Positions 1 to 5,481 of a DNA stretch of 5,907 bases are shown piece after piece. The notes beneath the pieces are model-generated. The model was not told the DNA's origin. It worked only from the letters and a program-made list of their open reading frames with translations, and searched no databases. The translations under genes were made by a program, and so were the position numbers. Each line of letters starts with the position of its first letter. Positions within the stretch are counted from its first letter, which is position 1. This DNA is from Bacteriovoracaceae bacterium (GTDB taxonomy: Bacteria; Bdellovibrionota; Bacteriovoracia; Bacteriovoracales; Bacteriovoracaceae). Location of the stretch: NCBI GenBank assembly GCA_023146355.1, contig JAGLCH010000318.1:1-5907 (forward strand). Reading direction: 5' to 3'.

Positions 1-4
1 GTTT

Positions 5-1138
5 TTAAATCAAAGTTGAAAGCCAATAAAGATGATGTGCCACTACTCCGGCCACAATTCCACCAATGGTATGAGAGATAAGGGCCTTTGAGGTCAATTC
101 TCTAAATCCCATGGCATCAAGCATAGCAGTGTGAGTGGATAGATACCCCGACCAGCACATCCCCATTGCAGTGAAAACAGCAATTTCATTGGCACCAATG
201 ATCCCCTTTTCAAGAAATGCCGGAACCAAGGATAATGATGCACCAACAGCACCGAGAGCAGTGATAGGAAACGCAATTGCTTCAGGAGTGGTGAAACCAA
301 ATAAAAAGTGAAAGGGAACAGCAAATAACTCTCCAATCAAAGGAAGAAGAGGAACCCCTTCGTAGGCAAGTCCCTGATAACCGATTGAAACGTTTTTTGG
401 GCCAAAAGTAAAAAGCAGAACAACCGTACAAATGATGAGAACGCCAGGGATAATTGAAAGGCCAGTCTCTACACCTTTCTTACCTCCATCTAAAATCGCA
501 TTTAAAAAGCGCATAAAGACCCCAGGTTCCTCCCCTGCAATAAATTGATCTTCAACATCAGGCATATCAATTTCGTCTTCATCCCAATTTTCTCGAACAT
601 GAGTTCTAATGAGTTTCTGCATGATACGAGTAGAAACCATTGCCCCCATAATCGCGCCACAAAAACCGATAACAGCAGGCTTAAAATGCCCCTGCCCCAT
701 CATGAAAGTCATAACAACGAGACCCATACCAAATGCAGTACCAAAATTAGTAAGCGATACAAACTGGGTGGGCCTAAAATATTTACGGAAGTGGTGAGAA
801 CTCGCAAGTGAAATGATTGCAGGATTGTCAGAGAAAAAAGTCATAACAGCACCAAGAGACGCGACTCCAGGTAAATTAAAAACAGGCTTCATTAGAGGAT
901 TTAAAATTTTCTCAAAGATACGGATAACACCAAACTCCATCATCAAGTTACCAAAGGCACCTGCTAAAACAGTGATCGACATAATATAAAAGACAGTATT
1001 GAGCAATAGATCATGGGCCGTTGCCATAATTGTGGACAACATATTTTTAACACCCATGGCATGGCCAATATAACCAAAGATACCAAAGAAAATGACAATA
1101 AAAACTAAACTTTCGATTCGCCTTTTGCTGAGATTCAT
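5..1138 (-). CDS. Polytopic membrane protein, nucleoside-recognition (Gate) type, CD0519/CD1768-like
   Basis: This 377-residue inner-membrane protein has about ten hydrophobic segments, near residues 10-29, 48-68, 90-112, 130-148, 153-172, 226-246, 262-282, 285-306, 315-338 and 353-373. Two similar loops, SDNPAI (103-108) and TTPEAI (283-288), each end a hydrophobic stretch. This suggests the two-half architecture of Gate/nucleoside-recognition proteins. The overall pattern (GHAMG, then AHDLLLNTVF, then NFGTAFGMG) reminds me of the CD0519/CD1768 membrane family, whose substrate is unknown, so a transport role is inference only. Residues 183-204 form a very acidic hydrophilic loop between the halves. 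The ATG at 1138 is supported by a GGGGG tract (1146-1150) seven bases upstream. The TAA stop lies at 5-7, so the gene is complete. It is separated from the deiminase upstream by a stem-loop, so it probably has its own promoter. Family call moderate, membrane location strong. Confidence 0.75.
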   Translation of the reverse strand: MNLSKRRIESLVFIVIFFGIFGYIGHAMGVKNMLSTIMATAHDLLLNTVFYIMSITVLAGAFGNLMMEFGVIRIFEKILNPLMKPVFNLPGVASLGAVMTFFSDNPAIISLASSHHFRKYFRPTQFVSLTNFGTAFGMGLVVMTFMMGQGHFKPAVIGFCGAIMGAMVSTRIMQKLIRTHVRENWDEDEIDMPDVEDQFIAGEEPGVFMRFLNAILDGGKKGVETGLSIIPGVLIICTVVLLFTFGPKNVSIGYQGLAYEGVPLLPLIGELFAVPFHFLFGFTTPEAIAFPITALGAVGASLSLVPAFLEKGIIGANEIAVFTAMGMCWSGYLSTHTAMLDAMGFRELTSKALISHTIGGIVAGVVAHHLYWLSTLI

Positions 1139-1190
1139 TCTAGTTCCCCCACTAAAACATTGCTATTCATGCCCTAATTCTGACCTAAGA

Positions 1191-1207
1191 TATACATAAT
1201 GTGTATA
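1191..1207. promoter_or_regulatory. Inverted repeat TATACA-N5-TGTATA, candidate operator/promoter of the membrane protein gene
   Basis: A perfect 6-bp inverted repeat with a 5-bp spacer lies 53 bp upstream of the membrane protein start. On the minus strand it directly follows a run of eight T. A weak promoter can be drawn across it: AGGACA as -35, a 16-bp spacer, and TATGTA as -10. Both boxes are poor, so the exact promoter is uncertain. The symmetry and position fit a dimeric repressor or activator site, but AT-rich inverted repeats also occur by chance. Confidence 0.35.
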
Positions 1208-1235
1208 AAAAAAATGTCCTTTTGGGGAATATTAG

Positions 1236-1276
1236 AAGACGGTCTACCAGTCATAATAATAATAGGTGACCGTCTT
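1236..1276 (-). terminator. Stem-loop downstream of the deiminase gene, probable terminator
   Basis: AAGACGGTC (1236-1244) pairs perfectly with GACCGTCTT (1268-1276), giving a 9-bp stem. After a one-base bulge (T1245), three more pairs form (ACC with GGT), closing a loop that contains a short ATA-triplet run. The structure begins 12 bases after the deiminase stop codon, the usual terminator position. On the minus strand the stem is followed by CTAATATT and not a clean T run. The nearest strong T tract (eight T, 1207-1214) is over 20 bases further on. It may be a weak intrinsic terminator or a 3'-end stabilising hairpin. Confidence 0.5.
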
Positions 1277-1287
1277 ATGGGAATACT

Positions 1288-2373
1288 TTACTTTGTCTTT
1301 GGAACTAGCTGGGTCACACAGTGAATCGATCCACCAGCGCGGATAGAACTGTCTGAATTAATGGGATAAACCTTTACTCCAGGCATAGCATCTTCATATG
1401 TTTTTGCTGCAGATTTTACTTCTTTTAAAGCACTACTGTAGGACGGCATCATAACAATATTGTTTACAATGAGAGAATTGGTAAAAGTGTACCAAGTTCC
1501 TCCACTAGACCATGCCTTAGTTCTTACAATCTTGTAGTCATTTCCATAAGGTGTCTTAATTGACTTAAAGTACTTTAAGGCCTCTTCTGTAGCTTTTTTG
1601 AATTTTTTTGAAGTCGTTTTTGCGATCATCACCGTTTCATCATCAAGTAATTTTACAAACATATCGATGTGTCCTGTGCCATCCGCAGGTTTTCCAGGAG
1701 ATCCAGCGTATTCAACCACATGGATTTTTTTTACGTTATAGTACTCACGAAGTAGAGAGTCCACTTCTGCCTTAGACTTATTTTTATTCCAAAGATATGT
1801 TCTGTTGGTCATAAACAGGTTACCTTGAGTATCAACCATCATATTCCCACCATCTAAGATGAGATCCATTTTATAGATATCTACTCCCTTTTTATTTCCC
1901 AAACACTCTGGCATGCGATCATCGCTTCTGCGGTACTGCCAATGACGGTAAACTGAATCAACAATTCCCAGTTCGTTTCCATCTTCAGAAATAGTAAAAG
2001 GCCCGTAATCACGAACCCATACCGAATTAAGCGAACAACTGTAGTTTGAGTATTTTGAATTATCAGCACCACTTACTGAACCCGGTCCAGAAACGGACCA
2101 AACCTCAGCATTTCCGTGCTTAGTTACAGTACGCGCAATCTCTTTGAGCATAGAGGTGTAGGACACCCAGCCAAGAACTACAGCACTTGCAGGTTCATAT
2201 TCTGCAGGGATACGAAAACGCTGTGGTGGTGAATTTTGATTCCCCTTCTCTAACGAGCGAGTATGCACCTTGATAGTTTCTTGTGAATGATCAATCCAAT
2301 TTGGTAATGGTAACTGTGATGCCATAGCATTAACTGAAATTGCCAAGCATGATAATAGTATAAATTTATTCAT
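1288..2373 (-). CDS. Secreted agmatine/peptidylarginine deiminase-family enzyme (PAD_porph type)
   Basis: This 361-residue guanidino-group deiminase converts an arginine-type guanidinium to a ureido group plus ammonia; the substrate may be agmatine or peptidyl-arginine. Numbered from the ATG at 2373, the catalytic set is visible: D122 in WVRDYGP (119-125), the LDGGN motif (173-177), H235 and D237 in GTGHID, N299, and nucleophile C352 in GGSIHC. The spacing is close to that of Porphyromonas gingivalis PPAD as I recall it (D130, H236, D238, N297, C351). The N-terminus (KF, a hydrophobic run, then AMA before SQ) is a Sec signal peptide, so the mature enzyme should be periplasmic or secreted. Classical agmatine deiminases are cytoplasmic. 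The frame stays open to a TTG at 2388, but the ATG at 2373 is preferred because GGGGG (2382-2386) sits eight bases before it and the signal peptide starts there. The gene is divergent from dacB. Family certain, substrate open. Confidence 0.9.
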   Translation of the reverse strand: MNKFILLSCLAISVNAMASQLPLPNWIDHSQETIKVHTRSLEKGNQNSPPQRFRIPAEYEPASAVVLGWVSYTSMLKEIARTVTKHGNAEVWSVSGPGSVSGADNSKYSNYSCSLNSVWVRDYGPFTISEDGNELGIVDSVYRHWQYRRSDDRMPECLGNKKGVDIYKMDLILDGGNMMVDTQGNLFMTNRTYLWNKNKSKAEVDSLLREYYNVKKIHVVEYAGSPGKPADGTGHIDMFVKLLDDETVMIAKTTSKKFKKATEEALKYFKSIKTPYGNDYKIVRTKAWSSGGTWYTFTNSLIVNNIVMMPSYSSALKEVKSAAKTYEDAMPGVKVYPINSDSSIRAGGSIHCVTQLVPKTK

Positions 2374-2381
2374 CAAATTTG

Positions 2382-2386
2382 CCCCC
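2382..2386 (-). promoter_or_regulatory. GGGGG ribosome binding site that decides the deiminase start
   Basis: On the minus strand a GGGGG tract lies eight bases before the ATG at 2373 and overlaps the first codons of the longer TTG-started frame (2388). This favours translation from the ATG and a mature-style signal peptide beginning MNKF. The membrane protein gene has the same kind of GGGGG tract seven bases before its ATG. Confidence 0.55.
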
Positions 2387-2393
2387 AAATGAC

Positions 2394-2405
2394 TTTAATA
2401 TTAAA
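2394..2405. promoter_or_regulatory. Perfect 12-bp palindrome TTTAATATTAAA in the divergent deiminase/dacB region
   Basis: The sequence equals its own reverse complement. It begins 21 bases upstream of the deiminase ATG and ends 79 bases upstream of the dacB ATG, so it lies in the shared control region of two divergent genes. It overlaps possible -10-like AT-rich elements for the deiminase. It could be an operator for either gene. A fully AT palindrome of this length is weak evidence in a low-GC genome. Confidence 0.35.
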
Positions 2406-2422
2406 CTTACAACAATGATAAA
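2394..2422 (+). promoter_or_regulatory. Tentative dacB promoter
   Basis: TTTAAT (2394-2399) and GATAAA (2417-2422) are spaced by 17 bp and would start a transcript with a leader of about 55 bases before the dacB ATG. The boxes match the sigma-70 consensus at three and four of six positions, so this is only the best candidate in the gap. No other spaced pair there looked better. Confidence 0.25.
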
Positions 2423-2484
2423 CGGAAGCTCCAAACAGCGCCAACCAAGCAAAAACATCGACATCTAAAGCACTGGAATCACGT

Positions 2485-3882
2485 ATGAAGATCATTTTAT
2501 TTGCCATAACCCTCTTGTTTACTGCTCATTTGTTGGGTGCGCCCGACCCAATGGTTCGTGATAACGTCACTGGTTTTGAGCTAACTGATCTTGATAATGG
2601 GCGAATTAAAGAGTCAAAAAATGGCCATAAACTGATGATTCCAGCATCCACTACTAAGCTCTTAACAGGGGCATATATTCTTGAAGGCCTTGGTGGAAAT
2701 TATAGATTCTCAACTAATTTGGCCATTGATGGAAAAATTAAAGACGGCGTTCTAATCGGCAACCTTTATCTTGTAGGTAATGGCGACCCAATGTTCAGCG
2801 CCGGAGATATGCTCAATATGGCGTTAAAGCTAAAGGCACAGGGAATCAAAAAGATTACAGGTAGTTTCTTTTTTGATGAATCACTTTTAAAGCATATAGA
2901 TCAAGTTGCACCTGCGGGAGATCTCGACACAACAGATAACCCTGGAATCAGTGCACTTTCATGTGAGTTCAATCGCTTTAAGCTCTACAGTAAAGGGAAA
3001 AAACTAATTCCATCTCCCTCTCTTTTGCAACTCAAAGGAAAGTGGGTTGAAGAAGATTTTCCGGTCGATACAAATAATGAACGAGCTGATGGCACAATCG
3101 ATAATTGGAAGCTAAGTAAAAAAAGAGAGTACCGATTTCCTCTTCACTTACCTGTTAAAAATCCTGCCCCATACACGGCACAATACTTTGCAATGCTCGC
3201 AGCTCAGGAAGGGATAACACTTCCCACTCCAACTCCAGGAATAACTCCAAGTTCTGCAAAGACTATTGTGACACACAAAAGTATCACTGCAATTGAACTG
3301 GTTGATCTCAACTTGGAATACAGCAATAACCTTTTAAGTGAGTTGATGTTAATTGCTGCAGTAAAAAAAAGAACAGGCATAGCAGTAAACCTCAAGCAAG
3401 CAGGATCAGAACTAGTGCGCTGGCTGATTCAATTTACTGGAGATAAGGACTGGGCAAAATCAAAGTTAGTTAGCGGATCAGGCCTCAACCATGGCAATCA
3501 ATTCTCTCCCCACTTACTGACAAGTTTTCTTTATAAGATGAGAAACAAAAGTTATGGGGATAAATATTATAGAAGTATCCTTTCCATCTCAGGGCAAAAG
3601 GGCTGGCTCTATAAAAGAATGGACACCCCTGAAATGGCCTATAAGGTATGGGCAAAAACGGGAACTCTTAATTATGCAGGGGGACTTTCTGGATATCTCT
3701 ACGCAAAAAGTGGTAAAAGGTATGCCTTTACAATCTTAACAACGAACTTCAAAATGCGTGAAGCAATTGCTAGCGGTACTCCTAAAAAGAGAAAGAAGCT
3801 TGAAGACCAAGCGCGAACGTGGAAAAACAATATCCGAAAAAAGCATGATCACCAAATTAAAAAATGGATTAGAGAGCTATAA
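2485..3882 (+). CDS. dacB: D-alanyl-D-alanine carboxypeptidase/endopeptidase, PBP4 family (peptidase S13)
   Basis: This 465-residue low-molecular-mass penicillin-binding protein trims pentapeptides and cleaves D-Ala-mDAP cross-links in periplasmic peptidoglycan. All three active-site motifs are present: S55-T-T-K58 with nucleophile S55, S280-N-N282, and K391-T-G393. The gap between the second and third motifs (111 residues) equals that of E. coli PBP4 as I recall it. The gap between the first and second is about 19 residues shorter, so the inserted domains are mostly kept. The family signature LVGNGDPMFS is at 96-105 and a GSGLN loop at 331-335. Residues 1-19 form a signal peptide, with probable cleavage after LGA. 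The last 34 residues (432-465) are strikingly basic, with 13 Lys/Arg against four acidic residues, and could aid membrane or wall association. A weak GGAA (2475-2478) precedes the ATG by six bases. The stop overlaps the HAD gene start by one base. Confidence 0.95.
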   Translation: MKIILFAITLLFTAHLLGAPDPMVRDNVTGFELTDLDNGRIKESKNGHKLMIPASTTKLLTGAYILEGLGGNYRFSTNLAIDGKIKDGVLIGNLYLVGNGDPMFSAGDMLNMALKLKAQGIKKITGSFFFDESLLKHIDQVAPAGDLDTTDNPGISALSCEFNRFKLYSKGKKLIPSPSLLQLKGKWVEEDFPVDTNNERADGTIDNWKLSKKREYRFPLHLPVKNPAPYTAQYFAMLAAQEGITLPTPTPGITPSSAKTIVTHKSITAIELVDLNLEYSNNLLSELMLIAAVKKRTGIAVNLKQAGSELVRWLIQFTGDKDWAKSKLVSGSGLNHGNQFSPHLLTSFLYKMRNKSYGDKYYRSILSISGQKGWLYKRMDTPEMAYKVWAKTGTLNYAGGLSGYLYAKSGKRYAFTILTTNFKMREAIASGTPKKRKKLEDQARTWKNNIRKKHDHQIKKWIREL

Positions 3883-4532
3883 TGAAAAAAATTAAGGGAT
3901 TTATTTTTGACCTAGATGGAACGATCGCCAGTACCTCAAGAGTCATTTACGAAGCATATCAAAGGGCACTTCTTCCATGGGGAAAGGAGCTTAATAAATC
4001 TGAGATTGAAAGTATTCGCACAAAAAAGGCCGAGTGCCTTTTTGAAGACTGGGGACTTTCACCATCGGAAAATCTTAAAGTTGTTGAAAAGATGAATGAC
4101 TACTGCAAAGAAAATGTTCATAAAGTAGAAATTTTTGATGGAATTCCAGAACTGCTAAGTTTTATTTCAGAGTATAATTTACCTCTTTCAGTGTGGACCG
4201 GAAGAGCACAAGAAGCGGCAAAAGATGTTCTAAATGGACATAACCTGATTCAGCATTTTAGTCCTATCTATGGGTCAAATAATGTTTCAATTAATAAACC
4301 CCACCCTGAGGGGATTATTAAAATTTCTACAGACTGGAATATTCCCTCTGAAAATCTAGTAATCATCGGAGACCACGATCATGATATCATGGCGGGAAAA
4401 GAAGCAGGGTGCATTACCGTTAGGGCAGAGTGGAGGGCACTCAACCCCTCTCACATCAAAAAATGTGAAGCAGACTACACCTTTTCAACACCATATGAAT
4501 TTATTGATTGGCTGAAAGATTATTCTTCCTGA
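3882..4532 (+). CDS. HAD-superfamily hydrolase (phosphoglycolate phosphatase-like)
   Basis: This 216-residue cytoplasmic phosphatase has all four HAD motifs: D10-x-D12-GT (nucleophile and acid/base), T106 in VWTGR, K139 in NKPHPEG, and GDHDHD with D164 and D168 for magnesium. Residues of about 15-85 form the helical C1 cap between motifs I and II, as in Gph/PpaX-type enzymes. Small phosphorylated metabolites are the likely substrates, but motifs cannot tell which. No signal peptide is seen. The ATG overlaps the TAA stop of dacB by one base (TAATG). An AGAGAG (3871-3876) in the end of dacB serves as its ribosome binding site, so the two genes are probably co-transcribed and translationally coupled. 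The 3' end overlaps the convergent ParB-like gene by 13 bp, and I see no terminator hairpin after it. A functional link with peptidoglycan turnover is possible but unproven. Confidence 0.9.
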   Translation: MKKIKGFIFDLDGTIASTSRVIYEAYQRALLPWGKELNKSEIESIRTKKAECLFEDWGLSPSENLKVVEKMNDYCKENVHKVEIFDGIPELLSFISEYNLPLSVWTGRAQEAAKDVLNGHNLIQHFSPIYGSNNVSINKPHPEGIIKISTDWNIPSENLVIIGDHDHDIMAGKEAGCITVRAEWRALNPSHIKKCEADYTFSTPYEFIDWLKDYSS

Positions 4533-5401
4533 TCAACTTCAGATCCAAGCAGTTCATTTAAAGCTGAGCGTAAAAGAGCTGCTTCTTTCATCGCCTTCAC
4601 TTTCTGCTGTCCATCAAATTTAGGATCGGTATCTAAGAATTGCTGAAGCTCTTTACCCAGTTTTCTAAAAGTTTTACCAAAATCCTTAAAGTATTTCTCA
4701 GAAGGATTTAAATTCCTAAGATTGGAAAGAGCTGTAGCAAAGCCCTCTTCAATAGTCTCTTTTACTAAAATACGAGTACCGGGTGAATCTAAATCCTGCT
4801 CAACAACAACAGAGAGAATATCATTCTGGGTTGTTTTATCGAGCTTAGAAATGTGAGTTGCCTGAGATCCATTTATCTCTCCGACTTCACGTGCTTTTTT
4901 CACTCTAGATGATGAATCAATATCCCTGCGAATCGCAGTTCTAACAGAAGCTGGGCTCGAGCCAATTTTCTCTGCGACTTCCATAACAAAAGGTTTTTTT
5001 CCAGTCTCTTGCATTAGGGCCTCAAGTTGATCGACCTCAAGAGGATTATTCAGATCCTCAGCAACTTCAGGATAAAGCTCTTCATAGATATCCTTGGCGC
5101 GACGAAGTACAGCTTCAAATTCAACTCCGCTCAACTTCTGCCGCACAATATTTTCTTCAATTGAAATAAGCTCCTGCTCCAACGGACTGCGATCAACAAC
5201 CATAACAGGAACTTGCTGAATACCAAGTTCACTAAGGGCCGTGTAGCGCCTCCCTCCTGCCAGTAATTTATTATCTTTGTTGATAACAAGCGGATGAATC
5301 AGACCAATATTCTCAATACTATTCATTAGTGTTTCAACATCATCATTAAGACGAAGGTATTTATTCTCAACAACAATATCTTCAATTGAAATGGTCTTCA
5401 T
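4520..5401 (-). CDS. Orphan ParB/Spo0J-like DNA-binding protein
   Basis: The protein has 293 residues. Its N-terminal ParB domain covers about 1-100, with the CTP-binding-type boxes GGRRYTA (49-55) and ENIVR (83-87), the latter followed by the usual helix. A central helix-turn-helix lies near 139-160 (VMEVAEKIGSSPASVRTAIR). The C-terminal part (about 235-290) is charged and helical and may mediate dimerisation or partner binding. ParB proteins load on parS DNA and slide as CTP-dependent clamps for chromosome or plasmid segregation; Noc-like and KorB-like relatives act as regulators or in nucleoid occlusion. No parA is adjacent on either side and no parS-like palindrome is visible, so segregation should not be assumed. 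The ATG at 5401 has a strong AGGAG (5408-5412) six bases upstream. The canonical second residue of box I (GERR in ParB) is Gly here. Family clear, role unknown. Confidence 0.85.
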   Translation of the reverse strand: MKTISIEDIVVENKYLRLNDDVETLMNSIENIGLIHPLVINKDNKLLAGGRRYTALSELGIQQVPVMVVDRSPLEQELISIEENIVRQKLSGVEFEAVLRRAKDIYEELYPEVAEDLNNPLEVDQLEALMQETGKKPFVMEVAEKIGSSPASVRTAIRRDIDSSSRVKKAREVGEINGSQATHISKLDKTTQNDILSVVVEQDLDSPGTRILVKETIEEGFATALSNLRNLNPSEKYFKDFGKTFRKLGKELQQFLDTDPKFDGQQKVKAMKEAALLRSALNELLGSEVDQEE

Positions 5402-5407
5402 TAAGAT

Positions 5408-5412
5408 CTCCT
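5408..5412 (-). promoter_or_regulatory. Shine-Dalgarno AGGAG of the ParB-like gene
   Basis: AGGAG lies six bases before the ATG on the minus strand. It is the only consensus-quality ribosome binding site in the window and fixes the start at 5401. Confidence 0.75.
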
Positions 5413-5424
5413 GGGGACAAAATA

Positions 5425-5457
5425 AATAGGCCCGTGAATAATATCCACGGGCCTATT
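5425..5457 (-). terminator. Rho-independent terminator of the cheV-like gene
   Basis: AATAGGCCCGTG (5425-5436) and CACGGGCCTATT (5446-5457) are perfect reverse complements, giving a 12-bp GC-cored stem with a 9-base loop. It starts 25 bases after the cheV-like stop. On the minus strand the stem runs into TATTTTGT, an acceptable U-rich tail. It ends 24 bases before the ParB-like ATG, so read-through from cheV should be limited. Confidence 0.85.
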
Positions 5458-5466
5458 GAAAGTAAA
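5438..5466 (-). promoter_or_regulatory. Candidate promoter of the ParB-like gene, -10 inside the terminator loop
   Basis: On the minus strand TTTACT (5461-5466) and TATTAT (5438-5443) are spaced by exactly 17 bp, matching the sigma-70 boxes at four and five of six positions. Transcription would begin near 5431, within the second arm of the hairpin. The new transcript would therefore lack the first arm, could not fold the terminator, and would carry the AGGAG site in a leader of about 30 bases. Confidence 0.5.
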
Positions 5467-5481
5467 ATTTAAACATTAGAA

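Noticed and set aside
545..811. Open frames of 62-88 residues on the plus strand inside the membrane protein gene
   Set aside because: They are antisense to a clear conserved gene, with no ribosome binding site or recognisable domain.
1251..1264. Short ATA triplet run as a microsatellite
   Set aside because: Only about four units long and lying in the loop of the stem-loop; too short to call a repeat locus.
2341..2373. Possible lipobox (LLSC) in the deiminase signal peptide
   Set aside because: The Cys is residue 9 and the hydrophobic stretch continues after it; AMA before SQ is a better signal peptidase I site.
2374..2388. Upstream TTG start for the deiminase, adding five residues
   Set aside because: The SD-like GGGGG would lie inside that extension, and the signal peptide begins naturally at the ATG at 2373.
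3204..3395. Minus-strand hydrophobic 63-residue open frame inside dacB
   Set aside because: It is a shadow of the conserved S13 coding frame and has no independent support.
4888..4893. CACGTG core resembling the centre of a parS site, inside the ParB-like gene
   Set aside because: Only the core and one short flank agree with the consensus parS; the flanks are not symmetric and the bases are ordinary codons of the gene.
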